Source: Alkalibacterium thalassium (GTDB lineage Bacteria > Bacillota > Bacilli > Lactobacillales > Carnobacteriaceae_A). From it: 48,523 nt of DNA. The notes beneath the pieces are model-generated. The model ran no database searches. It was not told the origin of the DNA and was given only the letters and a program-made list of their open reading frames with translations. Position 1 is the first letter of the stretch. The number at the start of each line of letters is the position of its first letter. Shown here in pieces: positions 26,555-34,388 of the stretch. The stretch is taken from NCBI RefSeq assembly GCF_900101165.1, contig NZ_FNFK01000008.1:14782-63304 (forward strand), written 5' to 3'. Both the position numbers and the translations under genes were made by a program.

Positions 26555-28003
26555 TTACTGAATAATCTGCTCCAGAGCATAGGCCAGTTCCATTAACAGG
26601 ACATCCTCTCCGGCCTGGCCGATAAGGGTTATGCCAATAGGCTCACCGGTTGCGCGAACATATCCAGGAACGGTGACTGCTGGATAACCGGATGCGGAAT
26701 AGATAGCGGTCGCATAATTACTTAATGTCAGAAGAACATCCACGGAGTCAAAGGCTTTTTCCAGTGCCTGTCGTGTAACCGTCTGATTGGATGTGATGAT
26801 CTGAGTGATGTCTTCAGCAGTCTCTTCAACACCGGCTGACTGAATCAGCAGCTCCTGATTGAAAGGGGCCGTCTGATCTTCCCCTTCTTCTTCATTGAAC
26901 GCTCTAATTTTCTCAAGAGTCAGTGGATGGGTCCGACTCTGATTGAAAAAAGACTTGATCCCTGTATTGAATTCATACTTCAGAACCGGAACATAGTCTA
27001 CTTCAAGTGCCTTTTCATCTAAAGAATACTCAGATGGGATCGCTCCGGCTTCTTTCAGCTTCTGCCGAACATCTTCTATTATTTCTTCGTCTTCTTCTCT
27101 ATAGAGGGACTTGATCGATTCGTTTTCCAGGATACCTGTTTTCACACCTTTAAATCCTGCTTCAGACCACTCTGCTTCTTCTGAAACTGCTGACGCCATT
27201 CCCTTAAAAAGCAGATACGTATCCTTGACTGTTTTCGCTATCGGTCCTGCAGTATCATGCGTTTTAGAAATGGGAATGATGCCGTCTTGAGAGACTAGAC
27301 CAAGTGTCGGTTTAAGTCCGACCACACCATTCTGACTGGCTGGATAGATGATAGACCCGGCCGTTTCCGACCCGACGGTAACAGGGGACAGGCTCAAGGC
27401 CGCAGCAGCGGCACTTCCTGCACTCGATCCTCCAACATCAAACTGTCCCAAGGGATGCATCGTCTGTCCACCTACTGCAGAATATCCATTGGAACTGTCA
27501 GTAGACATAAAATTTGCCCATTCGGTCAAGTTTGTTTTCCCCAGAATCAGTGCCCCCTTTTCTTTAAGAAGCTGGATAAGTTCTGCATCTTCCTCAGCTA
27601 TATAATCTCTAAGAACAGCAGCCCCCGCTGTAACAGGCATCCCCTTCACACTGATATTATCTTTAACGAGGACCGGCATACCATAAAGCAGGTCATGCTC
27701 GTCATCAAAGACCAGTTCTTCAGCCTCCTGAATAATAGTCTCATTCAGAGAGATGACCGCATTGTATCTTTTCTGCCTGATTGTTTCATTCCAAAAGCAC
27801 ATCGCAATTTCGGCGTATGTAGTTCTACCTTCTCTGACTAAATTCTGAAGTGTCTGTATATCGCTCGATAGAATCTCCCGTCTCAGTTCATCGCTCAGAT
27901 GATACTCTTCATGGTCCAGATCTAATTTATACCGACTCTTCTTCGTACGAATATGCTGCTTGTCTATCTGCCCCAAAAGATAGTCTTTACTGTTAAATCC
28001 CAT
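26555..28003 (-). CDS. Amidase-signature family hydrolase
   Basis: A 482-residue amidase-signature enzyme hydrolysing a carboxamide. The Ser-cisSer-Lys triad is recognisable: Lys in PVLVKDNI, the cis-Ser in GGSSAGSAAAA, and the nucleophile Ser in SETAGSI. The absence of gatC/gatB neighbours, and ETAGSI in place of the DTGGSIR of GatA, argue for a free-standing amidase rather than the tRNA amidotransferase subunit. The N-terminal 60 residues are an extra charged helical region. It sits between trpB and the amidohydrolase, both on the same strand; co-function is possible but unproven. Confidence 0.87.
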   Translation of the reverse strand: MGFNSKDYLLGQIDKQHIRTKKSRYKLDLDHEEYHLSDELRREILSSDIQTLQNLVREGRTTYAEIAMCFWNETIRQKRYNAVISLNETIIQEAEELVFDDEHDLLYGMPVLVKDNISVKGMPVTAGAAVLRDYIAEEDAELIQLLKEKGALILGKTNLTEWANFMSTDSSNGYSAVGGQTMHPLGQFDVGGSSAGSAAAAALSLSPVTVGSETAGSIIYPASQNGVVGLKPTLGLVSQDGIIPISKTHDTAGPIAKTVKDTYLLFKGMASAVSEEAEWSEAGFKGVKTGILENESIKSLYREEDEEIIEDVRQKLKEAGAIPSEYSLDEKALEVDYVPVLKYEFNTGIKSFFNQSRTHPLTLEKIRAFNEEEGEDQTAPFNQELLIQSAGVEETAEDITQIITSNQTVTRQALEKAFDSVDVLLTLSNYATAIYSASGYPAVTVPGYVRATGEPIGITLIGQAGEDVLLMELAYALEQIIQ

Positions 28004-28133
28004 TAGTTGTCTCCCCTGTTCTATCTAAGTATTTAGTTCCTCATTTTATTATACACAAAATGAGGAAAGAGCCTTTAACATTGTTCAGCGAAGGCCCCTT
28101 CCTCTTTCAGTTACGTTCAGTCATCAAGTTGTG

Positions 28134-29300
28134 CTAGTCAAAATCACCCGAGTCAAGCAGCTCCCGGACATAGGCCACATCTTTGTCTCCACGACCAGAA
28201 ATAGTGATGATCACAGGCTCTTCAGGAGAAAATTCATCCGCCAGTTTTTTTACTAAGGCGACAGCATGGGCACTTTCTAGCGCCGGAATGATTCCTTCAG
28301 TTTCGGACAAGGTCTTGAAGGCAGACATGACCTCTTTTTTTGATACTGTATAGTATTCAGCACGTCCACTGTCTTTCAGATGACTATGTTCAGGTCCGAT
28401 TCCCGGATAGTCCAGACCGGCAGCAATTGAATAGGTTGGTGCCGGGTTGCCGTTTTCATCCTGTAGGACAAGGGTTCTGAATCCATGCAGATCCGCCGCT
28501 TTTCCCTTGCTCATCGTCGCTGCTTCTTCAGGCTCCGCCCCGATTAGACGCACATCAGTATCTTCAATATAGTGAGCAAAGGAGCCAATCGCATTGCTTC
28601 CTCCACCGGCCACTGCAACAACCGCTGCAGGCAGCCTGCCTTCTTTTTCAAGAATCTGCTTCTTCGATTCCTCGCTGATCACTGACTGGAAATACTTGAC
28701 GATGGACGGATAGGGATGCGGTCCGACGGCTGAACCGAGGAGATAAAATGTGTGATCATAATTCTCGATCAGATCTCCTAGAGCGACATCAACGGCATCC
28801 TTCAACCGCCCTTGTCCTTGCTCGACAGGAACCACTTCTGCTCCGAGCAGCTCCATCCTGAATACATTGAGTGCCTGGCGCTCGGTGTCCAGTTTACCCA
28901 TATAGATCGTACAGTCCATACCAAACATCGCGCAGGCCGTCGCAGTCGCTACTCCATGCTGTCCCGCTCCTGTCTCTGCAATAATGCGATGCGCACCCAT
29001 TCGTTTGGCCAGAAGAATTTGTCCCACCACATTGTTTATCTTGTGCGCTCCTGTATGATTCAGGTCTTCTCTTTTAAGATAGATTTTCGGGCCGCCGAAG
29101 CGTTCTGACAACCGTTCGGCGTAGGTCAGGGGATTCTCTCTGCCGACATATTCTTTTAGAATCGACTGATATTCTTTCTTGAACGCGTCATCTTCTCTAG
29201 CCTCGTCAAAAGCAGCCTCAATCTTATCCAAAGCCGCCTGAAGGTTTTCAGGGACGAAACTGCCGCCAAATGTTCCAAAAAATCCTTTTGCTGTCTCCAT
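28134..29300 (-). CDS. trpB: Tryptophan synthase beta chain
   Basis: A PLP enzyme that joins indole to serine to make tryptophan. The 388 residues are of the TrpB1 type. The PLP lysine is Lys87 (HTGAHKINN) and the catalytic Glu is Glu109 (AETGAGQHG), the same numbers as in the enteric enzyme. The phosphate loop GGGSNAIG and the C-terminal SGRGDKD are intact, so it should be active. No trpA or other biosynthesis gene is nearby. It lies 52 bases after trpZ with no terminator, making it the fourth gene of trpXYZ-B. With imported indole it could supply tryptophan by itself. Confidence 0.95.
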   Translation of the reverse strand: METAKGFFGTFGGSFVPENLQAALDKIEAAFDEAREDDAFKKEYQSILKEYVGRENPLTYAERLSERFGGPKIYLKREDLNHTGAHKINNVVGQILLAKRMGAHRIIAETGAGQHGVATATACAMFGMDCTIYMGKLDTERQALNVFRMELLGAEVVPVEQGQGRLKDAVDVALGDLIENYDHTFYLLGSAVGPHPYPSIVKYFQSVISEESKKQILEKEGRLPAAVVAVAGGGSNAIGSFAHYIEDTDVRLIGAEPEEAATMSKGKAADLHGFRTLVLQDENGNPAPTYSIAAGLDYPGIGPEHSHLKDSGRAEYYTVSKKEVMSAFKTLSETEGIIPALESAHAVALVKKLADEFSPEEPVIITISGRGDKDVAYVRELLDSGDFD

Positions 29301-29352
29301 TATCCTTGCACTCTCCTATTCATTTACTTTTCCATCAGAAATTCTATTACAG

Positions 29353-30132
29353 TTAAATAAGCTGGGCTTTTTCTTCTTCAAACAGAACAAACAGATCTTC
29401 CAGCGTCATTTGTGCTTTTTCACGGGCATTCAGATCAAGTTTGATTCTTCCATTTTCCAGAACGATCAGCCGATTGCCGTACTTCAGGGCATCTTCCATC
29501 CGGTGCGTGATCATCAGACAGGTAAGGTGATTGTCTTCAATGACCTCCTGTGTCAGTTCCATCAGCCGTTTTGCTGTTTTGGGATCCAGTGCAGCAGTAT
29601 GTTCATCCAGAAGCAGGAGCTCTGGATTTGTCAATGCAGCCATAAGCAGACTCAATGACTGTCTCTGCCCACCAGATAAATGCCCCGTAGGTGTATCTAG
29701 ATGTTTTTCAAGTCCATTTCCAACTGAGGCACACAGGTTTTGGAATGAGTCTCTTTGAGCCTTCAATTTTCTCGGCAGCAGATACCGCTTCTCCCCTCGT
29801 TTCATAGCGAGCAGCAGGTTTTCCGCTACCGTCATTCGTGGGGCAGTCCCCATTTTAGGATCCTGAAAGACCCGGGCGATATGACGTGCTCTTTTTTCTT
29901 CAGGTAGTCTGGTTACTTCCTTATCTTTAATGTAAAGCTTGCCGCTGGTCAGTTCGATCGTGCCGCTGATGCTGTTGAACAAAGTCGATTTCCCAGCGCC
30001 GTTTCCTCCAAGGACTGTAACAAACTCTCCTTTTCTGATGGTCAGATCGATATGATCTAGAATCGTCGTATTCTTATCGGATTCATTCTGGATCATTTTA
30101 GTTACCTGCTCTAAAGTCAGCAGTGTTGTCAT
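29353..30132 (-). CDS. trpZ: ABC transporter ATPase of predicted tryptophan importer
   Basis: The ATPase of a TrpXYZ-type uptake system (259 residues). Walker A is GGNGAGKST, the Q-loop lies in VFQDPKMG, the signature is LSGGQRQSLSL, Walker B is LLLLDEHTAALD and the switch His is in MITHR. The His within the Walker B stretch (EHTAALD) is characteristic of this subfamily. It starts three bases after the permease stop. Function as tryptophan import is inferred from family, the adjacent trpB and the Trp-coded leader peptide. Confidence 0.88.
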   Translation of the reverse strand: MTTLLTLEQVTKMIQNESDKNTTILDHIDLTIRKGEFVTVLGGNGAGKSTLFNSISGTIELTSGKLYIKDKEVTRLPEEKRARHIARVFQDPKMGTAPRMTVAENLLLAMKRGEKRYLLPRKLKAQRDSFQNLCASVGNGLEKHLDTPTGHLSGGQRQSLSLLMAALTNPELLLLDEHTAALDPKTAKRLMELTQEVIEDNHLTCLMITHRMEDALKYGNRLIVLENGRIKLDLNAREKAQMTLEDLFVLFEEEKAQLI

Positions 30133-30135
30133 GGC

Positions 30136-31011
30136 TTACCCCTCCTTCCTGATCAGTGTATCCAGTTTAAGCACCTGCCTGATTTGTGGGATCATCAGAC
30201 AGACAGCTAGTATGGATGCGCTGAATAACCTGATATAAGTCGTATCGAAGCCAAGTCTTATTACACCGAGAAGAAGTAGCTGATACAAAATGCTTCCGAT
30301 GACGATGGAAATCAGTCGTTCGCCCAGAGTCACGTCCTTGAAGGCCACTTCCCCAATAATCAGTGAAGCCAGCCCGATGACGATGACACCAGTTCCTCCA
30401 TTAACATCCGCATAGCCATTATTCTGAGCAATGAGAGAGCCTGCCAGCGCAATGATTCCGTTGGAAAAGACGAGCCCTATAATTTTCATGCGGTCTGTCT
30501 GAATGCCGAACGATCGAGCCATTGCTTCATTGTCTCCTGTCGCAATATAGGCCTGACCCAAGCTGGTGTAGAAGAAAAACAGTAGCAGACCAATCACCAG
30601 ACTGACTACCACTAGACCGACCACTACTGCGTCGAAATAATTGGGTAAAAAGGCCAGGCCGTTAAAGATTCTTGGATGATTTAAAAGACTCAGGTTCGGA
30701 CGCTGCATCACATACAGCATCACGGAATGCAGTGCCGTCATAACTAGAATGCCGGCAAGAATAACTGGGACTTTTCCTTTCGTATACAGGAGACCCGTTA
30801 CCAGACCCGCGCTCATCCCAGCTAGAACTGCCAGCACCATAGCCAATACGGGAGGCAGTCCATTGACAATAGCTGTAACGGCGACCGCAGCTCCTAAAGG
30901 AAATGAGCCTTCTACTGTCAGATCCGGAAAGTTCAGAATCCGATAAGTTGTGAAAATGCCGATGCCGAGCACTGCCCAAAGCAGCCCCTGTGCAATTGCT
31001 GATATGACCAT
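30136..31011 (-). CDS. trpY: Permease of predicted tryptophan importer
   Basis: A 291-residue membrane permease with about eight predicted helices, of the TrpY/ribose-type branched permease family. Conserved stretches include YRILNFPDLTVEGSFPLGAAV near the N-terminus and GDNEAMARSFGI, followed by the VFSNGIIALAGSL helix. The frame is open to 31056 inside trpX, but the ATG at 31011 has GAGGG at the right distance and leaves a 16-base gap, so I prefer it. Partner genes are trpX upstream and trpZ downstream. Confidence 0.88.
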   Translation of the reverse strand: MVISAIAQGLLWAVLGIGIFTTYRILNFPDLTVEGSFPLGAAVAVTAIVNGLPPVLAMVLAVLAGMSAGLVTGLLYTKGKVPVILAGILVMTALHSVMLYVMQRPNLSLLNHPRIFNGLAFLPNYFDAVVVGLVVVSLVIGLLLFFFYTSLGQAYIATGDNEAMARSFGIQTDRMKIIGLVFSNGIIALAGSLIAQNNGYADVNGGTGVIVIGLASLIIGEVAFKDVTLGERLISIVIGSILYQLLLLGVIRLGFDTTYIRLFSASILAVCLMIPQIRQVLKLDTLIRKEG

Positions 31012-31027
31012 AAACTGATTCCCTCTC

Positions 31028-32083
31028 TTATTCCCTAGTTTCGATGATGACGGCATCCTCCAGAATAGATTCTGGAATGGTGACGTTCAAATGTTCCGCT
31101 TTCTCCTGGTTTACCAGAATATCCCCTTCACTCAGGACAAAAACAGGGAATGTACTCGGGTCTTGTCCGTTCAGTACTTCTGCAGCCATCCGACCTGATT
31201 CGATCCCCATCTGCTTCTGATTGATTCCAACTGTGACCAGCCCACCTTGAGCGATCATCAGATCGACTGTCGGAATCAGCGGCATGTCGTAACGGTCCGC
31301 TTCACTGACCACGGTGTCGAATGCACTTGCTATCGTATTGTCAGTCGGAAGGTAGATCACATCGACTTCCTGAGACATGGATGCAACCATCTGCTGAATA
31401 TCATTCGTACTTGATACCGTATAAGTGACCGGTTCAAGCCCCATAGATTCAATCACTTCTGTCGCTCGTTTTGCTTCAGCCCTGGAATTGTCCTCACCTG
31501 AACTGTATAACAGCCCGATCGTTGAGGCTTCCGGAAGAACGGCATTCATCAGCTCCAGCTGAGCTTCGACCGGTGCTTGATCCTTCACACCTGTGACATT
31601 CGTTCCCGGCTCGTCTTCTGACTCCACCAGACCGGCACCGATTGGATCGGACACGGCACCCATGATGATTGGAATCTCACTGGTTGCATTGGCAAACGCC
31701 TGGCTAGCCGGCGTCCCGATACCGATCAGCAGGTCTGCCCCGTCTTCAACAAGAGCTTGCGCCATCGTGTTCATCAGGTTCTGATCCCCTTGAGCATTCT
31801 GAAAGTCGATCTCTGCGTTCTCTCCTTCCACATAGCCATGTTCAGCCAGCCCTTCGATTGCCCCCGCCGTAATTTCGTCCAGTGAGGGATGGCTGGTGGT
31901 CTGTAGAATACCAATTCTTACTGTTCTCTGTTCTTCATTCTCAATACCTGCTTGTTCGCTTCCGTTATCGCTCCCGCTATATGTAGCCGTGTCGTTATCT
32001 GAACTAGTCAGCGAGGCAACAAAGACTCCGATAAGTAAAACTAGAATAGCTCCTAAAGTGATGATTATACCTTTTCTTTTCAT
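31028..32083 (-). CDS. trpX: Substrate-binding protein of predicted tryptophan importer
   Basis: The receptor of the TrpXYZ system, 351 residues of the ABC_sub_bind (DUF534-type) family. An N-terminal hydrophobic helix (about 7-25) follows KRK, but there is no lipobox Cys, so it is probably membrane-anchored rather than a lipoprotein. A Ser/Asp/Glu-rich linker leads to the two-lobed domain starting RIGILQTTSHPSLDEI. GIGTPASQAFA, PIIMGAVSDPIGAGLV and VIYLPTDNTIASA are typical of the family. The GAGAGG site lies about 11 bases before ATG. It is the first gene after the Trp leader and is overlapped by a small W-D-W reading frame. Confidence 0.88.
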   Translation of the reverse strand: MKRKGIIITLGAILVLLIGVFVASLTSSDNDTATYSGSDNGSEQAGIENEEQRTVRIGILQTTSHPSLDEITAGAIEGLAEHGYVEGENAEIDFQNAQGDQNLMNTMAQALVEDGADLLIGIGTPASQAFANATSEIPIIMGAVSDPIGAGLVESEDEPGTNVTGVKDQAPVEAQLELMNAVLPEASTIGLLYSSGEDNSRAEAKRATEVIESMGLEPVTYTVSSTNDIQQMVASMSQEVDVIYLPTDNTIASAFDTVVSEADRYDMPLIPTVDLMIAQGGLVTVGINQKQMGIESGRMAAEVLNGQDPSTFPVFVLSEGDILVNQEKAEHLNVTIPESILEDAVIIETRE

Positions 32084-32162
32084 GATTGATTGGTCCTCTC
32101 TTAATTAGATTTATCCGTTTGTCAGTCAGTTTTTTATTTCGCCAGTCCCAGTCAGATTCCAT
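32004..32162 (-). CDS. Possible second leader reading frame with W-D-W
   Basis: A 52-codon frame starting at an ATG nine bases after AAAGGAG. Its first residues are MESDWDWRNKKLTDK, with Trp at codons 5 and 7. It runs through the trpX ribosome site and stops about 80 bases inside trpX in another frame. Ribosomes held at the Trp codons would leave the trpX start uncovered, while freely moving ones would cross it. The ribosome site and paired Trp codons are suggestive, but there is no independent support. Confidence 0.35.
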   Translation of the reverse strand: MESDWDWRNKKLTDKRINLIKRGPINHEKKRYNHHFRSYSSFTYRSLCCLAD

Positions 32163-32228
32163 CTGCATCCACTCCTTTAATTAAGACTCATTTGACTGAA
32201 GATTTTTTCCCATCCATTCCTAGCGGTA

Positions 32229-32278
32229 CAAAAAAAGGCAATTTCCACGAATTGAATCGAATCGTGGAAATTGCCTTA
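32229..32278 (-). terminator. Second trp-leader terminator (segments 6:7)
   Basis: A perfect 14-base-pair stem, GGCAATTTCCACGA with TCGTGGAAATTGCC, followed by seven T residues on the minus strand. It lies downstream of the first attenuator and 150 bases before trpX, so transcription must pass it for the operon to be expressed. Confidence 0.92.
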
Positions 32279-32280
32279 AG

Positions 32281-32417
32281 ATAAACAAAAACCACATAGA
32301 TAACTTATCATCTATGCGGTGTAAAAAAATCCTCGTCAAAGTGAGCCGGCATAGATACAAAATTTAGATTTGTTCTAAACGTTGTATCTATGAAAGAAAG
32401 TCTTCATCTATACAACG
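32281..32417 (-). promoter_or_regulatory. trp attenuator with alternately pairing segments
   Basis: Segments on the minus strand: 1 CGTTGTATAGATG (32405-32417, end of leader peptide), 2 CATAGATACAACG (32380-32392), 3 TTGTATCTATGCCGG (about 32346-32360), 4 ACCGCATAGAT (32310-32320), 5 ATCTATGTGGT (32291-32301). Possible helices are 1:2 (8+5 pairs), 2:3 (11 pairs), 3:4 (10 pairs with one bulge) and 4:5 (11 pairs, then TTTTTGTTT, a terminator). Segments 1:2 and 3:4 exclude 2:3 and 4:5. Segment 5 can also pair weakly with the left arm of the next terminator. Confidence 0.82.
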
Positions 32418-32478
32418 ATCTGCGCCAGCTGTTCCAAGCCATATTCAGTTGTCTGGATTGAGCAGATCGTGTAAGCAT
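32404..32478 (-). CDS. trp operon leader peptide (24 residues, two Trp)
   Basis: Starts at an ATG five bases after GGAAGG (AAAGGAAGG) and about 32 bases after the predicted transcription start. It encodes a 24-residue peptide with MAWNSW at residues 13-18, thus Trp15 and Trp18, and its last codons and stop (32404-32406) form attenuator segment 1. A ribosome waiting at the Trp codons leaves segment 1 free, while one reaching the stop covers it. This is the layout of a ribosome-mediated attenuator ahead of tryptophan-related genes. The peptide itself probably has no other function. Confidence 0.82.
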   Translation of the reverse strand: MLTRSAQSRQLNMAWNSWRRSLYR

Positions 32479-32516
32479 ACTGACCTTCCTTTCGTCTGTT
32501 TTTTAATGTGATTCTC

Positions 32517-32545
32517 ATACTACACCTATGAAATGGATCCGTCAA
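32517..32545 (-). promoter_or_regulatory. trp operon promoter
   Basis: TTGACG (32540-32545), a 17-base spacer and TAGTAT (32517-32522) on the minus strand, placing the transcript start near 32510. Confidence 0.78.
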
Positions 32546-32915
32546 CATCTTTTTTGAGAAATTTAAACTGATTTCAATTTTTTTAAATCACTGGTGGCCA
32601 GAAGGGGATTATACTGTATGTAAATCAATCTCTTTCTTTTTCCTGCTGTCCGGCCTGTTTCAACTGAGTCGGTAAAGAAAACTTCTTCAAAGCTGTCTGT
32701 CCACTGCTTGTCCTCCTGTTATTTCCTCTACTTTTACTTATGCATAATATAATATCTAATAAAACTGTTTTAATAAATTTATGTAAAAAGTATATACTGA
32801 ACATTTCCTACTTATCAAGTTATTTCAGACAACCTTTATTTTTATTCCTTCATGTTTTCTTTTTTACCAGACATGTTAAACTTGGAAAGAGAGCAAAAGA
32901 AAGGTTTGACACATT
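32546..32915. other. AT-rich divergent intergenic region
   Basis: 370 bases between the trp promoter and the FAD oxidoreductase gene. It is AT-rich, especially 32740-32800, and should hold the plus-strand promoter, but I cannot pick one confidently. No gene, hairpin or repeat is convincing. Confidence 0.5.
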
Positions 32916-34046
32916 ATGAGTAAACGCGTTGCTATAATTGGAGCAGGAGTCGTCGGTGCTTCTGCCGCTTATGAATTGAGCAAAGATCCTTCTATCGATT
33001 TGACGATATATGACGAAGGAACGGGACAGGGAACATCAGCTGCTGCAGGAATAATCAGCCCATGGCTTTCCAGACGTCGAAACAAAAAATGGTATGTCAT
33101 GGTCAAAGAAGGCGCTGCTTTCTACCCCGACTTTCTTTCTGAAGTCATGCAAGGAAAGGAAATTCCCTCTTCAGTTTACAAGAAAGTCGGCACCCTTCTG
33201 TTTAAAAAGAAGCCCGAGTATCTGACTGAAATGCTTGAAACAGGAGAAAAACGACGCCTCGACGCACCGGAAATAGGTGAGCTCGCTATTTTAACTGCCG
33301 ATGAAATAAGAGAGAAAATCCCACTCTATCAAGGGGAAAATTCAGCACTCTGGGCTTCCGGAGGGGCACGCGTTGACGGTGGCCGGTTAGTTGAGCTGCT
33401 TTTATCACGAGCGGTTGAGAATGGGGCTGCAGTGATCAAGAAAAAAGCCCGATTCAAGCGAGCAGATCAGGGCTATTCAGTCCTGACCGACCACTCTGAA
33501 GGCATTTTTGATTCTGTCGTTCTCTCCGCTGCAGCCTGGCTCCCGGATCTGCTCGATCCTGCAGGCTATCACGTTGATATCAGGCCACAGAAAGGTCAGC
33601 TGGCGGAAGTCCAGCTGGCAGATCATCATACTGAAAACTGGCCGGTCATCATGCCTGAAGGCGAAGCGGACATTATTCCATTTGAAGACGGGAAAGTAGT
33701 GATAGGCGCGACGCATGAGAATGACAAAGGATTCAATCTGACGATCGACGAAGAACTAGTCAGCACACTGATCGATGATGCCGCTGCTTTCTTTTCGACA
33801 GAACTGCATCAGGCTTCCATTACAGCTTACAGGGCTGGGACTAGAGCCTATACCTCTGACTTTGCTCCATTTTTCGGAGAAGTTCCCGATCTTCCAAACG
33901 TGTATGCAGCCAGCGGTCTTGGATCGACAGGCTTGACGGCAGGTCCTTTAGTCGGAAAATGTCTGGCGGATCTTGTTAGACATCTCTCGCCTCTGCTTCC
34001 CGTTGAAGATTATCCAATCGCTGACTATGTCAAAAAAAAGAGCTGA
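32916..34046 (+). CDS. FAD-dependent oxidoreductase, DAO family
   Basis: A 376-residue flavoprotein of the D-amino-acid/glycine oxidase (DAO) family. The dinucleotide fold begins at VAIIGAGVVGASAAYEL (GxGxxG) with the acidic residue in TIYDEG. A Thr/Ser/Ala-rich FAD segment follows (GTSAAAGIISPWL), and the C-terminal return motif is VYAASGLGSTGLTAGPL. Likely substrates are amino acids or N-methyl amino acids; the exact one is not readable. Start ATG after AAAGG. It is probably followed in the same transcript by a small membrane protein gene 75 bases on. Confidence 0.85.
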   Translation: MSKRVAIIGAGVVGASAAYELSKDPSIDLTIYDEGTGQGTSAAAGIISPWLSRRRNKKWYVMVKEGAAFYPDFLSEVMQGKEIPSSVYKKVGTLLFKKKPEYLTEMLETGEKRRLDAPEIGELAILTADEIREKIPLYQGENSALWASGGARVDGGRLVELLLSRAVENGAAVIKKKARFKRADQGYSVLTDHSEGIFDSVVLSAAAWLPDLLDPAGYHVDIRPQKGQLAEVQLADHHTENWPVIMPEGEADIIPFEDGKVVIGATHENDKGFNLTIDEELVSTLIDDAAAFFSTELHQASITAYRAGTRAYTSDFAPFFGEVPDLPNVYAASGLGSTGLTAGPLVGKCLADLVRHLSPLLPVEDYPIADYVKKKS

Positions 34047-34121
34047 CTTAATTGTCTGACTCCAGTAAGTAAGGTATACTTTTAAAGTAAGAGTGAGACA
34101 GGTAGACAAGGAGAGAGAATC

Positions 34122-34319
34122 ATGAAATCAGATAAAGTAGGCAAAATCATCGGATGGGCCGCCATGGCGATAGCCCTGATCGGATTTTTCATCTGGAATA
34201 TCCCTCTAGGGTTAGCAGCAATCATTTTAGGAACTGTCGGTCTTGCCAGCAATGAAAAAGGATTGAACTGGACAGCCATTGCTTTCGGAGCGATCGCGAT
34301 GATTATTGGTATTATATAA
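34122..34319 (+). CDS. Small hydrophobic protein with two membrane helices
   Basis: A 65-residue protein with two hydrophobic segments (about 8-37 and 47-65), Gly/Ala/Ile-rich, resembling DUF4190-like small membrane proteins; no function known. ATG follows AAGGAGAG. It lies just downstream of the FAD oxidoreductase and is followed by a terminator. Confidence 0.6.
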   Translation: MKSDKVGKIIGWAAMAIALIGFFIWNIPLGLAAIILGTVGLASNEKGLNWTAIAFGAIAMIIGII

Positions 34320-34340
34320 ACTAAATGCACTGTAGATAAA

Positions 34341-34388
34341 AGAATCCCCCATGCGAAGGACCTATGTCCTGCTGCAAGGGGGATTTAT
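34341..34388. terminator. Bidirectional terminator
   Basis: AATCCCCC pairs with GGGGGATT, with an inner GGAC/GTCC stem, between convergent genes. T-rich sequence follows on both strands. Confidence 0.75.

Noticed and set aside
32100-32540. T-box riboswitch in the trp leader
   Set aside because: No T-box consensus (TGGNACCGCG) or specifier stem is present; a leader peptide and alternative helices explain the region better.
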